Shown here: piece after piece, positions 25,976-36,042 of the stretch
How positions within the stretch are numbered: position 1 is the first letter of the stretch
Layout: every line of letters starts with the position of its first letter
DNA from: Nitrososphaeraceae archaeon
Lineage (GTDB): Archaea; Thermoproteota; Nitrososphaeria; Nitrososphaerales; Nitrososphaeraceae
Direction: 5' to 3'
DNA: 53,985 nt
NCBI GenBank assembly: GCA_016782225.1
Contig: JADDOW010000009.1
Span: forward strand, 1 to 53,985
The notes under the pieces: generated by a model
Seen by the model: only the letters and a program-made list of their open reading frames with translations
Databases searched by the model: none
Told to the model about the DNA's origin: nothing
Made by a program: the position numbers and the translations under genes

Positions 25976-27544
25976 TTATTTACGCTCAATTGACTCTCTA
26001 ATCAATTTTAACGTTAATTGTGGATCAGCCCTTCCGCCAGTTTTTTTCATTATTTTTCCCAAAATGAAATTAGCAACATTTGGGTTGGTGCTGGATTGCT
26101 CAATTAGGTGTTTTTCGTCACTTAAAACTTCACCAATATATTTTCTTATAGTTTCAGAATCCCGGATTTTCCTTATTTCTACATTCTCGATTAATTTTAG
26201 CGGGCTTTCACCTGTCTTTATGCTTTTACCGAAAATATCTTTAGCAATATTTCTGTTAATAGATTTTTCCTCAACCAGTTTTGCTATGTCCGCGATTTGT
26301 TGAGGGGTTACATGGCTAATAAATCCCCTTTGTTTATTGGATTTATTATCAGTGGGCTCATTTTTTTCCAAATCATTAGTTTTTGAGAGGAGTTCATTTA
26401 CAATCCAGTTGGATATTTCTTTTGGTGAATTGTATATCTTTAAAGACTCTTCATAGAAATCACTTACTTTTTTGTTGTTTATTAGTATATCAGAAACATG
26501 GTTAGACAGTTTATGGATGTCGACATACCTTTTTAGTCTCTCAATCGGTAGTTCTGGCATGTTATTTTTGATTTTTTCCCTATAACCCGAACCCAAAACG
26601 ATTCGTGGTATATCAGGCTCTGGAAAATACTTGTATTCGTCTTCCTCCTCCTTTGTTCTTGCCGGTATTGTTATTTTTCTTTTCTCATCCCAGTGCCTGG
26701 TCTCTGACTTTACACTTATTTGATGCATGGACAACGTTTTTTGCCTTGTAATTTCATAAATAATTGATTTTTCCACATCTTTGAATGAACTGATATTTTT
26801 TATCTCAACCTTCTTTCCACCCTTAACTGATACATTCACATCACATCTTACGGCCCCTTCAAGGTTTGGATCCGAAACACCCAAGTACTCAAAAATATTG
26901 GTGATTTTATTTAAAAAAAGACGCACATCGTTAGCATTCCTAAAATCGGGTTCCGTAACAATTTCAACCAAAGCCACACCTGCCCTGTTGTAGTCTATCA
27001 AGCAATAGTTATTTATTTTGGAATTGTTTTCTTCATAAATAATTTTCCCGGGATCCTCTTCCAGTTGGATTCTTTTTATTCGTACAGTTTTGCCTTTTGT
27101 CTTTTCTTCACGGTCTGATTCAACTTTGTCATTAAAGTACGATATTAATCCATCATACCCAATGCTGCTTAGCTCATAAGAATTATATTGTGTTATTTGA
27201 AAATTTTTTGGCAAATCAGGATAAAAATAGTTTTTGCGGTAAAAGGTTATTTTTTCAGGAATGTTACAGTTAAGGGAAATACACATCATGGATGCGTATT
27301 CAACAGCTTTTTTGTTTAAAAGTGGCAAGGACCCAGGAAGGCCTAAACAAATTGGGCATGTATTCTCATTTGGTTTGATGTCCCTGTAATTAGAAAAACA
27401 CCCGCAAAATAGCTTCGTATCCAGCCTTGTCAGCTGGGAGTGAATCTCTAAACCAATCTTTATGTTTTCATCCACATTACCATCATCGTCATCATTTTTC
27501 AAACTAATGCCCAATTGTTGGGTTTTGGATTCAGTCCGAGTCAT
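25976..27544 (-). CDS. gatB: Asp/Glu-tRNA amidotransferase subunit B
   Basis: The roughly 522-aa product opens the GatB domain with IKIGLEIHSQL. It has the zinc site FCGCFSNYRDIKPN then TCPICLGLPGSLP (CxC...CxxC), RIQLEEDPGK, the cradle region around YKYFPEPDIP, and a C-terminal YqeY-like tail ending PQLTLKLI. GatB binds the misacylated tRNA and activates it with ATP. The ATG at 27544 overlaps the gatA stop as ATGA; an upstream GTG at 27559 is also open. Third gene of gatC-gatA-gatB. Confidence 0.95.
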   Translation of the reverse strand: MTRTESKTQQLGISLKNDDDDGNVDENIKIGLEIHSQLTRLDTKLFCGCFSNYRDIKPNENTCPICLGLPGSLPLLNKKAVEYASMMCISLNCNIPEKITFYRKNYFYPDLPKNFQITQYNSYELSSIGYDGLISYFNDKVESDREEKTKGKTVRIKRIQLEEDPGKIIYEENNSKINNYCLIDYNRAGVALVEIVTEPDFRNANDVRLFLNKITNIFEYLGVSDPNLEGAVRCDVNVSVKGGKKVEIKNISSFKDVEKSIIYEITRQKTLSMHQISVKSETRHWDEKRKITIPARTKEEEDEYKYFPEPDIPRIVLGSGYREKIKNNMPELPIERLKRYVDIHKLSNHVSDILINNKKVSDFYEESLKIYNSPKEISNWIVNELLSKTNDLEKNEPTDNKSNKQRGFISHVTPQQIADIAKLVEEKSINRNIAKDIFGKSIKTGESPLKLIENVEIRKIRDSETIRKYIGEVLSDEKHLIEQSSTNPNVANFILGKIMKKTGGRADPQLTLKLIRESIERK

Positions 27545-29019
27545 ATGTTTGGAATCCACTCATTGAATTTATCTTTATTTTCAAAAAAAGTTGCAATATC
27601 AATTAGTATTTGTTCATTGAACTCATTTGACAAAATCTGTAAACCAATAGGCAGCCCCTTTTTGCTGAATCCCGCGGGTATGGACATTGCAGGTATTCCA
27701 GCCAAGTTCGCCAGGATAGTATAAATATCCAAATTAAACAGATCCAAAGGCTTTGCGCCTTTTTCACCAATCTTAAAAGGAAGTATAGGCATTGTTGGCA
27801 ATATCAAAACATCAAAAAGTTTGAACAATTTGTTAAACTCATTTTTTATAGCATTTCTTACCTTTTGGGCTTTCAAGTAATATTTCCCATAGTAGCCGGC
27901 AGACAAGACAAAAGAGCCAACCAATATTCTCCTTTTTACCTCGTCCCCAAAATTTGATCTCACGTGAGAGGAATAACTGTTCCATTCATACCCTTGGGGA
28001 TTATGGCTAAAACCATACCGAATGTTATCAAAACGGGATAAATTGCTGCTTGCCTCCGCAGTAGCAATTACATAATATGCAGCCAAGGCAAAATCTGAAT
28101 AATTTATTTTGGTTTTCTGTACATCAAAACCATGTTTTTTTAGCAAGTCTATTTTTTTGAAAACAGTTTCCATGACCTGACTTTCAGAACTGAGTATTAA
28201 ATTGTCTATGATTCCGACCTTATAATTTTTGCCTAATACGCCATCAACAGTATTTATTTTATATTCAAATTGCTGATCTAAGGTAGCAGCAGTAGTAGAG
28301 GTGCTATCGCTAGAATCTTTACCACAAATAGTATTAAGAGTCATGGCAATATCAATAATTGTTCTTGCCATTGGGCCTATTTGTTCGAGTGAATTGGAAT
28401 AAGATACCAACCCATATCTGCTCACCAATCCGTAGGTTGGTTTTATACCTATAACAGAACAAAAGCTAGAGGGGCATCGGATGGAGCCTCCAGTGTCTGA
28501 TCCTAAAGATATGGGGATCTGTAATGACGAAACAGCGGCAGCACTTCCACCAGATGAGCCCCCAGCAACATAGTCCTGGTTCCAGGGGTTATGGACAGCG
28601 CCGTAATGAGAAAATTCAGAACTGGTACCCATCCCAAATTCATCCATGTTTAGTTTCCCTATTATCAGGGCATCTTGTTTTTCCAACCTGTCAACTACCG
28701 TGGCATTATAAGGAGATACATATTCTTGCAACATTTTCGAAGCGCAGGTAGTTTTCAAACCCAAAACAGAAATATTGTCTTTAATGCCAATGGGGATGCC
28801 AAGCAAACTACCTAATTTTTCATTGTTTCTGATTTTTTTGTCGATTTGTTTGGCTTTTAGTAATGCCGATTCATGGTTTTTTGATATGAAAGAATTGATT
28901 TTTGAATCAACATTGCTGATTCTTTCAAACACCAAGCTAATGTATTCTTCTGCGAAAATCTCTTGGTTTTTTATTTTTTGGGACACCTGGTACCCAGCTA
29001 GTTTGTGTAAATTAGTCAT
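27541..29019 (-). CDS. gatA: Asp/Glu-tRNA amidotransferase subunit A
   Basis: This amidase-signature protein has all three catalytic residues: Lys in GIPIGIKDNISV, and the Ser pair in VAGGSSGGSAAAVSS and SDTGGSIRCPSSF. GatA releases ammonia from glutamine for transfer to Asp-tRNA-Asn or Glu-tRNA-Gln. The frame stays open back to 29112, but the family N-terminus is MTNLHKLAG at 29019, which gives 492 aa and a 4-bp gap to the gatC stop. A variable Ser/Thr-rich patch (DSSDSTSTTAATL) lies mid-protein. Confidence 0.95.
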   Translation of the reverse strand: MTNLHKLAGYQVSQKIKNQEIFAEEYISLVFERISNVDSKINSFISKNHESALLKAKQIDKKIRNNEKLGSLLGIPIGIKDNISVLGLKTTCASKMLQEYVSPYNATVVDRLEKQDALIIGKLNMDEFGMGTSSEFSHYGAVHNPWNQDYVAGGSSGGSAAAVSSLQIPISLGSDTGGSIRCPSSFCSVIGIKPTYGLVSRYGLVSYSNSLEQIGPMARTIIDIAMTLNTICGKDSSDSTSTTAATLDQQFEYKINTVDGVLGKNYKVGIIDNLILSSESQVMETVFKKIDLLKKHGFDVQKTKINYSDFALAAYYVIATAEASSNLSRFDNIRYGFSHNPQGYEWNSYSSHVRSNFGDEVKRRILVGSFVLSAGYYGKYYLKAQKVRNAIKNEFNKLFKLFDVLILPTMPILPFKIGEKGAKPLDLFNLDIYTILANLAGIPAMSIPAGFSKKGLPIGLQILSNEFNEQILIDIATFFENKDKFNEWIPNI

Positions 29020-29023
29020 TTTG

Positions 29024-29341
29024 TCATATCCTAGGGCCAATAACATACCCATTTTTACTGTTGAGAAAACTAAACGGGGTTGCTTTTTCAACGCCACCGC
29101 CATCAGCATCATTCAAGTTTAAAGTTGTTAAGTCGTCACGCAGCTCATCAACTTTTTTTTCCGTTTTCATATAGTTATACGGTATTTCCTGCACACCATT
29201 TGACTCGAATTCATCTAGTTTATTAAAAAACGATATAATTTCTTTAATCTTATCTGATGTTTTTTGAATTTCAGACTCATCAATTTCCAATCTTGAGAGT
29301 GTACACAATTTCTTTATATCATTATTATTGTTAGTTGACAT
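29024..29341 (-). CDS. gatC: Asp/Glu-tRNA amidotransferase subunit C
   Basis: The 105-aa product reads MSTNNNNDIKKLCTLSRLEI with the GatC-typical helix KTSDKIKEIISFFNKLDEF and the C-terminal belt LRDD...VIGPRI. GatC stabilises the GatA-GatB complex. The frame runs upstream to 29446 as a hydrophobic stretch that no GatC has, so I chose the ATG at 29341. First gene of the gatCAB operon. Confidence 0.92.
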   Translation of the reverse strand: MSTNNNNDIKKLCTLSRLEIDESEIQKTSDKIKEIISFFNKLDEFESNGVQEIPYNYMKTEKKVDELRDDLTTLNLNDADGGGVEKATPFSFLNSKNGYVIGPRI

Positions 29342-29854
29342 CTTTTTGTATAATAAAAATTGTTTTTGCCTTTCGTATATAATTTTTCGTAAAGGCAGGC
29401 CAAAAATAAGGAGGAAAAAAAGAAATGTCAAATCAGGTATTAACAAATACTCGTTGTTCGATATGCCTTATTTAGGGTTATTTTTGCTAGATAATAAATA
29501 ACAATAAACCAAATAGACTCCAGATACTATTTTAATGCAATAGGATTTTTCTTAACTGAACAGGACTCACAATAATAAAGCACCAGTTCTTACAATAAGA
29601 ACTGCACTTCGTTAATTGCTTTCATTATTAGGAATAAAAACTCAAACTAGAACCTATAAGTACAGGTGTTATCACTTTAGGTTTTCATAACAAGGAATCA
29701 AAAAGATCATGTGACCTGAGATCATCAAACAAATTCCAAATTGACTGAACAAAATCCCATTTCATCAGAATAATTTTTATAATTTAAAAGAGAGGGGTTC
29801 TAGAAGACAATACGGTATGAACTTTTAAAACAATTAATCGCAAATAAAGCCATC
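29342..29854. other. Intergenic region between aspS and gatC
   Basis: This gap of about 510 nt holds the gatCAB promoter on its left side. Apart from a 9-bp inverted repeat at 29584-29604, I see no gene or structured RNA; short AT-rich stretches dominate. Confidence 0.45.
29584..29604. repeat. Perfect 9-bp inverted repeat (operator-like)
   Basis: CAGTTCTTA and TAAGAACTG are perfect reverse complements separated by CAA. It lies about 240 bp upstream of the gatC start. The size and symmetry resemble a dimeric regulator site, but no T-run follows, so it is not an obvious terminator. Confidence 0.5.
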
Positions 29855-31243
29855 TTATGGTGTTAGCCTGTCTATGTCACGTGGATAAAATGTCGTATCT
29901 CTTATATTTTCTACTTTCAGTAATGCCATTATTAGTCTCTCAAGGCCCAACCCAAAACCAGCATGAGGTGGAATGCCATAATCAAATACCCTTAGATGAT
30001 AATCAAATGCGGAAGAATTGAGTCCCTTTTTTTTCATGCTATCCAATAAGACATTTTTATTGTTAACACGTGTGCTTCCTGAGGACAATTCCAATGGGCC
30101 GAACATCAGATCAAATGACTCACTCACCATCATATTTTCACTTTCAGATGAATCAACAGTGGAATCAGATCTAAAGAGGGCAGCATCGGAATTTATCTTT
30201 GATTTTACATAAAATGGTTTGGTTGACAAGGGCCAATCCACAATATAATAAAAGTCATCCCCAATAACATCCTTTAGAATTTTGGGCGAAATATCATCTC
30301 CCCACCTAATATATTTATGACTCTTTTGCAGTTTATCTATCAGTTCTGAATATGTATGTCTTGGGAAAGGGATTTTGATTTCTGATAATTCTATATCCAA
30401 ATTTTTTAATTCAATTGAGTTTACATCCTTTATTCTTAAAATTATATACGCTATGAGCTCATCAAGTAAATCCATTATATCATAATAATTAACAAATGCT
30501 TTTTCAACATCAATTGAGATTGCCTCAGAAAGATGTCTGTTGGTTCTCGAAGGTTCAGCTCTAAAAATTGGGGCTATTTCAAAGACATTCTCAAAAGCCA
30601 TTGTTAATTGTTCTTTATATAACTGCGGACTTTGAGCCAAAAATGCTTCTTTATCATAGTAAAAAATTGGAAAGAGTGCTGCGCCCCCCTCTGTGGCCGT
30701 TGAAATCATTTTTGGTGTGTTTATCTCAATGAAATGATTTTTGGTCAGAAATTCCCTTACAGAGTTTAATATGGTAAATCTGATTCTGAATATATTCTGT
30801 AAATAATTTCTTCTCAAATCAAGTGCCCTTAACTCCAATCGGGTATCTATTCCTATAGTCGAAATAGAGTTTGTTAAAAACGGTGCAGACTTTGCTGAAA
30901 CGGACAATACCTTAATTTCATGTGGAATTACTTCAACACCATTTGGAGATTTCTTTTGTTCAACAACCTTTCCCTTTATTCCTACCGAAGAATGCTCTTT
31001 TAGACCTTTTAAAATGTCAAATACCCTGTTTTCTGAATTCTCTTTTCCTTTTTTCACAACTATTTGAATGTCCCCAAATTTATCTCTTAATTGAATGAAT
31101 AAAACATTCCCATGATCGCGTTTGGAGGATATCCATCCCATTATTATTATTGTTTTATCTATAGTGGAACCATTAACCTGGTACGAATAATGCGTTCTCC
31201 TCCAATTTTCAAGGTCTTGCTCATTAATTATTTTATCTTCCAA
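29855..31243 (-). CDS. aspS: Aspartyl-tRNA synthetase, probably non-discriminating (Asp/Asn)
   Basis: The 462-aa class IIb synthetase has an N-terminal OB-fold (IIIMGWISSKRDHGN) and class II motifs: motif 2 EIAPIFRAEPSRTNRHLSE and motif 3 GFGLGLERLIMALL, plus FLAQSPQLYKEQL for aspartate binding. Archaeal AspRS that also charge tRNA-Asn lack the Trp of discriminating enzymes after the GW of the OB fold; here the position holds Ser. A Pro in KKSPNGVEV sits where non-discriminating forms often have Pro. With gatCAB next door, the indirect Asn-tRNA route is likely. Confidence 0.93.
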   Translation of the reverse strand: MEDKIINEQDLENWRRTHYSYQVNGSTIDKTIIIMGWISSKRDHGNVLFIQLRDKFGDIQIVVKKGKENSENRVFDILKGLKEHSSVGIKGKVVEQKKSPNGVEVIPHEIKVLSVSAKSAPFLTNSISTIGIDTRLELRALDLRRNYLQNIFRIRFTILNSVREFLTKNHFIEINTPKMISTATEGGAALFPIFYYDKEAFLAQSPQLYKEQLTMAFENVFEIAPIFRAEPSRTNRHLSEAISIDVEKAFVNYYDIMDLLDELIAYIILRIKDVNSIELKNLDIELSEIKIPFPRHTYSELIDKLQKSHKYIRWGDDISPKILKDVIGDDFYYIVDWPLSTKPFYVKSKINSDAALFRSDSTVDSSESENMMVSESFDLMFGPLELSSGSTRVNNKNVLLDSMKKKGLNSSAFDYHLRVFDYGIPPHAGFGLGLERLIMALLKVENIRDTTFYPRDIDRLTP

Positions 31244-31429
31244 CCTAATACAATAAATTCAAAATTTTATTAAAATATAACCGTTATTGATACTATGGCT
31301 AGCCTGTCTATAAGAATACGAAATTAAAAGATCCCCTTATTTCCTTTTTCTTAACTTAATCGGATGATCACAAATTTTCTTATAACATTCCCTGCAAATA
31401 TTAAAATATGTTTATACAATTAAATTATT

Positions 31430-31765
31430 ATGGTTAACGAAAAATTAGTGCAAATAAATTCCACAAACTGGGAATCTGAAGTCCTTAAATCAGATAAACC
31501 AGTCTTTGTAGATTTTTGGGCAGAATGGTGTGGCCCTTGCAGAATGGTTGGACCGGTAGTAGAGCAAATAGCTCAAACACATGCTGATAAAATCAAGGTT
31601 GTTAAACTCAATGTGGATGAAAATCAAGAGATTGCAATGAAGTATGGTATTCAGTCAATCCCTTCGTTATTGATTTTCAACAAAGGTAAAGAGGTTGGAA
31701 GAACTATAGGTGCAGCGCCAAAAGATACATATGTGAAATTTATAAATGATACATTGTCAAACTAG
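31430..31765 (+). CDS. trxA: Thioredoxin
   Basis: The 111-aa product has the classical fold and active site FWAEWCGPCRM (WCGPC, about residues 34-38), the cis-Pro loop QSIPSLLIF and the C-terminal glycine strand GKEVGRTIGAA. It reduces protein disulfides in the cytosol; there is no signal peptide. A TATA-like element (TTTATACAA, about 31409) precedes the ATG at short distance. The AlaRS gene follows on the same strand after 63 bp. Confidence 0.95.
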   Translation: MVNEKLVQINSTNWESEVLKSDKPVFVDFWAEWCGPCRMVGPVVEQIAQTHADKIKVVKLNVDENQEIAMKYGIQSIPSLLIFNKGKEVGRTIGAAPKDTYVKFINDTLSN

Positions 31766-31828
31766 GTTTTTTTGTACCTATAATAGGATGTTAAAGCATT
31801 AATAACCTTAATTCTCAGATAATTTTTA

Positions 31829-34612
31829 TTGAATAAAACAGAGATTCTTTCCATTTTTTCCTCTAATTATAAAAAATTCTACAAGGTATCACTTTTTGAA
31901 AGACTGGGTTTCTCAAGGCAATCATGCAGTATTTGTAAAAAATTTTATTGGTCACTAAATCCTCGCTCATGCTGTCCGGATCATGAAAATTACTCTTTTA
32001 TCGGCAATCCGCCAACATCAAAAAGACTGGGTTATACTCAATCTTGGGAAGAAACTAAAAGGTATTTTGAAAAAAATGGGCACAAGATAGTAAACAGGTA
32101 CCCAGTTGTATGTAGGTGGAGAGACGACCTATATTACACCATTGCCTCAATAGTGGATTTTCAGAGAATTGCTGAAAATAAAATAGTATTTGAACTGCCT
32201 CAAAACCCCCTTGTTGTGCCTCAAATGTGCCTTAGGTTCAACGACATAGAGAATGTAGGGGTCAGCGGACGCCACTACACCTCATTTTGCATGGTGGGTC
32301 AAACATGCAATGCCGATATAGAGGGAGGGTATTGGAAAGACAGATGCATAGATTTGAATTTTGGTTTATTGGTAGATGTACTTGGTATCTCTCCAAATGA
32401 AATAACATTTGTAGAGGATGTTTGGATTGGTGCAGGAGCTTTTGGCGCTTCTTTAGAATACTTTGTCAGGGGATTGGAATTGGGAAATGCGGTTTTTACG
32501 GAATTTGAAGGTACAGAAAAAAAATATCGCACCATGAACAACAAAATTATTGATATGGGTGCTGGACTGGAAAGATTTTCATGGATAACAAATGGAACAT
32601 CCACTAGTTACGATTGCACTTTTGAGCCTGTTTTAAAAAAAATTTACAACACATTGGGTTTGGAACATTTTTCATCATTAAATAATAATAACTACCACTC
32701 AGAAATACTTGCAAATTACTTTAGCAGGGTTTCATCAAAGCTTGAATCGAATACAGATATAGGTGCAATAAAAAAGCAGATTTCCAAAGAGCTACAAACA
32801 GATTATGAAAAACTGGTCAAAATAACAACGCCATATGAATCGCTGTTTACAATTCTGGACCACATAAAAACACTGATTTTTGCCATAAGCGATGGCTCTT
32901 TGCCCTCCAATGTGGGAGGTGGCTATAATCTAAGGGTATTGCTAAGAAGGTCATTGTCAATACTTAGAAAAACTGGTTTCAACTTTAGGGTTTCAGATAT
33001 AGTAGACCTACATATTGATCAATTGCAAACACTTTATCCTGAATTGAACTATTTTAGAAATGACATTCTCACCATTTTGGATATAGAATCAAAACGATTT
33101 TCCGAAACTCAAACAAGAATCAACTCCATCTCTGCGAAAATAATGAAAGAGAGCAACAGATTGGAATTGGAGGATTTGATAAGGCTATATGAATCAGACG
33201 GCATCACACCAGACCATCTTGTTGATATGAGGTTATTGAGTTCCATACCTCCTAATTTTTATACAAAACTTTCAGAGTTACATTCATCCATTCAATTAAA
33301 CAAAAAAGACAAAAACGAAATAACAATAAGCAGTGATTTAGATTTAGATTCACTAACAAAAACACAATTAACTTATTATCAACATCCAACCAAATACATT
33401 TTTGAAGCAAAAATAATAAAGAAAATTGATGAGAATACCGTAATACTGGATAAAACTTGTTTTTATCCCAGAGGTGGAGGTCAAGAACCTGATTCAGGGT
33501 ATATTGGGTCTTTCAAAGTAGACAATGTCATAAAAATCAAAGATATAGTGTTCCACCACACTCCGGAAAAAAACAATTTGATGGAAGGTGGGATGGTGAA
33601 TTGTGTTGTAGATAAAGAGCGTCGTCAATCAATAACAAAAAATCACACATCCACACACATCATAAACCAATCATCTAAAAACATATTGGGGTCATGGGTA
33701 TGGCAGAACTCTGCGTTTAAGGAAGAGAACTATGCTCGCCTTGATATAACACATCACTCGGCTTTAGGCAAAAATGAAATTCAAGAAATAGAAAAAAAGG
33801 CAAACGACATTGTAAGAAAAAACCTACCTGTTCATATCAACGCTTTTGAAAGGGGAATAGCCGAACAAAACTATGGCTTTAGAATCTATCAAGGGGGTGT
33901 TGTGCCATCAAACAATGTGAGAATAGTAAACATTGGGGGTTTAGATATAGAGGCCTGTGGGGGAACGCATGTTTTCAATACCGGTGAGATAGGCCTGATA
34001 AAAATCATAAAAACGGAAAGAATCCAAGATGGCGTTGTGAGGCTTGAATTTGTATCTGGAGAAAATGCACTAAAATATATTCAGAAACAGGAAGATCAAC
34101 TGCAATACATTGTCAATAGTCTTGGCACCAGCAAAGATAAAGTATTGGACTCATTTTCAAAGAATTTACAGGAATTTGAAAACTCAAAGAAAAAGATAAA
34201 AAACATGATAAAGAACATCTCCAAAGTATACCTACAGTACATTCTAAACAACGCCACAACATTAAGATCTAAAACCACCATAAGCAAAGATGTTAAACTG
34301 TTTTACACTATAGACGAGGAGCTCGGTGAGGAGTTCCATCTGGCATTAGGTCAAAACTCCACAGAATATGATCCCGACCTGATATACATTGCAGTGATTA
34401 ACGGTAAAAGCTCTGCCAAAGTAATATCCTATTGCGGCAAAAACTCTTCAAAAATCATAAATGCAGGTTTTATTGCTAAATCTGCCTCCCTAATATTAAA
34501 TGGCTCAGGGGGCGGCACACCATATTTTGGGCAAGGTGGTGGAAAGTCGATTGAGAAAATAAACGACATAAAACCAACGATAGAGAACCTCATAGTTCAA
34601 AAATTGGTGTAA
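31829..34612 (+). CDS. alaS: Alanyl-tRNA synthetase, archaeal type
   Basis: The 927-aa product has the archaeal N-terminal Cys-rich extension (CSICKKFYW, then CCPDHE), the class II catalytic core (motif 3 MGAGLERFSW), and the editing domain metal site HTSTH (about residue 608) with CGGTH (about 713). It ends in a C-Ala/DHHA1-like domain with GSGGGTPYFGQGGGK. It charges tRNA-Ala and clears Ser/Gly mischarging. The start is TTG at 31829, just before the conserved region; no ATG is available upstream. Confidence 0.95.
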   Translation: MNKTEILSIFSSNYKKFYKVSLFERLGFSRQSCSICKKFYWSLNPRSCCPDHENYSFIGNPPTSKRLGYTQSWEETKRYFEKNGHKIVNRYPVVCRWRDDLYYTIASIVDFQRIAENKIVFELPQNPLVVPQMCLRFNDIENVGVSGRHYTSFCMVGQTCNADIEGGYWKDRCIDLNFGLLVDVLGISPNEITFVEDVWIGAGAFGASLEYFVRGLELGNAVFTEFEGTEKKYRTMNNKIIDMGAGLERFSWITNGTSTSYDCTFEPVLKKIYNTLGLEHFSSLNNNNYHSEILANYFSRVSSKLESNTDIGAIKKQISKELQTDYEKLVKITTPYESLFTILDHIKTLIFAISDGSLPSNVGGGYNLRVLLRRSLSILRKTGFNFRVSDIVDLHIDQLQTLYPELNYFRNDILTILDIESKRFSETQTRINSISAKIMKESNRLELEDLIRLYESDGITPDHLVDMRLLSSIPPNFYTKLSELHSSIQLNKKDKNEITISSDLDLDSLTKTQLTYYQHPTKYIFEAKIIKKIDENTVILDKTCFYPRGGGQEPDSGYIGSFKVDNVIKIKDIVFHHTPEKNNLMEGGMVNCVVDKERRQSITKNHTSTHIINQSSKNILGSWVWQNSAFKEENYARLDITHHSALGKNEIQEIEKKANDIVRKNLPVHINAFERGIAEQNYGFRIYQGGVVPSNNVRIVNIGGLDIEACGGTHVFNTGEIGLIKIIKTERIQDGVVRLEFVSGENALKYIQKQEDQLQYIVNSLGTSKDKVLDSFSKNLQEFENSKKKIKNMIKNISKVYLQYILNNATTLRSKTTISKDVKLFYTIDEELGEEFHLALGQNSTEYDPDLIYIAVINGKSSAKVISYCGKNSSKIINAGFIAKSASLILNGSGGGTPYFGQGGGKSIEKINDIKPTIENLIVQKLV

Positions 34613-34881
34613 GGAATACCTATAACATTGTCAGATGTTATAAAAGAAGGGGTTCTGGCTTGCCAAAACAACCTAATCCCCATTTTTAGTCTAGGTGCCC
34701 CATAATTCAACAATAAACAGTCAGGTCAAACCTGAAAAAATATAACTACAACCACACCGTATCATGACAAAACAATTTCGAAAAATACGTAAAATAAGGA
34801 TTTTTCAACATACAGAAATATTAACTATGCAACAATGCCTTAAAAAATAATTTTTAAACTTAAAACCCCAACCCAATTATT
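34613..34881. other. Intergenic region between convergent alaS and purP
   Basis: A 269-nt gap containing only the two convergent gene ends. No coding ORF or tRNA is seen. T-runs that could terminate both transcripts are present on each strand (for example near 34799-34803 and near 34858), with no strong hairpin. Confidence 0.4.
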
Positions 34882-36039
34882 TTAGGTTACAATTTTAATT
34901 ACATTATCCGGGCTTTGCAGCGATTTTTTGATTTCCATCGCTATGCGTCTTCCCACACCAAAGGTTTCACCATATTTGTATTTTGTGTACGGAGTGGTAG
35001 TAGCGAGAATCGGATTTCCAGGCACTCTCAAAGAGACATCATAAACAATCATATCCAAATCAATGGTAATAACGCTCTGTAGTGAAAAAGGACCTATAAT
35101 TCCAGGAGGATACTCCTTTTTTGTGCTTTTTACAAACTTTTCACCCATTTTGAAGACATTGTCTAAAAGAGACTCCCGAATGCTTGCAGGTGTATGCCCA
35201 ACCTCAATGTTTTGTAGTTCAACATCCATTTCGAGTTGGTTTCTAGCAGGTATAGATGTGGTAAAATCATGAATATTTGTCTGCAGTCGTCTCTCAATTC
35301 CCAAAAATTCAGTCTCATCGTCAAGTGGGGAATAAAAAAAATTAAAGTTAAAGTATGTGCCTATCAGATATTGCTCGATTACAGAGTTATTTTTCAGAGT
35401 TTCTTTGTCTATTATTCCTTTGTCAATCCTATCTTGCGACTTTTTTTTATAATCATCAAAAGATGTGACAATAAAAAACGCCCGTTCTAGCTTTCTTTTA
35501 GCTTCCTGAATTTTTACGAGAGCGGGCCCTTCAATTTCCTCAGGGCCTGAATAAATTTTAGGATGAGGAATACCTGCCTTCTCCAATAGATAATATTGAT
35601 TTCTCGGCAAATTCCGCTCTTCAGCTTTCAACAACCATCGGTTACCAAAAATAGGCACATGAAAATTATTCTCAATGTTATCATATCCAAGATAAACCGA
35701 AAAGGATCTGTGAGACACCATTATTGCGTTAAGATTCAAGAGTTTTTCTTGATTCTCTTTAAAAAGAATATCTGAGAATCTGTCTAAAACCAGCATTTCG
35801 TCTGACAGTCGACTATACTTTAGGTAGGGTAGATCCCTTCCCTTTTGACAAATACAAACTGTCTTAAGTCCTTCATCCTTGGCCCCATCCATTATTTCAA
35901 GGGCAGAATGACTTCCTATAACACCCACTGAAACGTTATCTAAATCATACCTGTTGACAACACAGTCATTTATTTCAGATTTGTTGTTTTCTTTACTTTG
36001 CAAATCAGATCCACCGGGCATTTTAAAGCACTGTACCAT
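34882..36039 (-). CDS. purP: 5-formaminoimidazole-4-carboxamide ribotide synthetase
   Basis: The 385-aa ATP-grasp enzyme has an N-terminal nucleotide-binding domain opening VGVIGSHSALEIMDGAKDEG. It also has ICQKGRDLPYL (about residue 62), IFGNRWLLKAEERN and the C-terminal FSLQSVITIDLDMIVYDVSLRVPG strands. PurP joins formate to AICAR with ATP in archaeal purine synthesis, replacing the folate-dependent PurH step. Several archaea have paralogues of unclear role, so this may be one of two. The start is ATG at 36039, 3 bp after tatA. Confidence 0.9.
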   Translation of the reverse strand: MVQCFKMPGGSDLQSKENNKSEINDCVVNRYDLDNVSVGVIGSHSALEIMDGAKDEGLKTVCICQKGRDLPYLKYSRLSDEMLVLDRFSDILFKENQEKLLNLNAIMVSHRSFSVYLGYDNIENNFHVPIFGNRWLLKAEERNLPRNQYYLLEKAGIPHPKIYSGPEEIEGPALVKIQEAKRKLERAFFIVTSFDDYKKKSQDRIDKGIIDKETLKNNSVIEQYLIGTYFNFNFFYSPLDDETEFLGIERRLQTNIHDFTTSIPARNQLEMDVELQNIEVGHTPASIRESLLDNVFKMGEKFVKSTKKEYPPGIIGPFSLQSVITIDLDMIVYDVSLRVPGNPILATTTPYTKYKYGETFGVGRRIAMEIKKSLQSPDNVIKIVT

Positions 36040-36042
36040 GCA

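Noticed and set aside
29342-29446. Longer N-terminus for GatC
   Set aside because: The extra hydrophobic 35 residues have no counterpart in GatC proteins; the ATG at 29341 fits.
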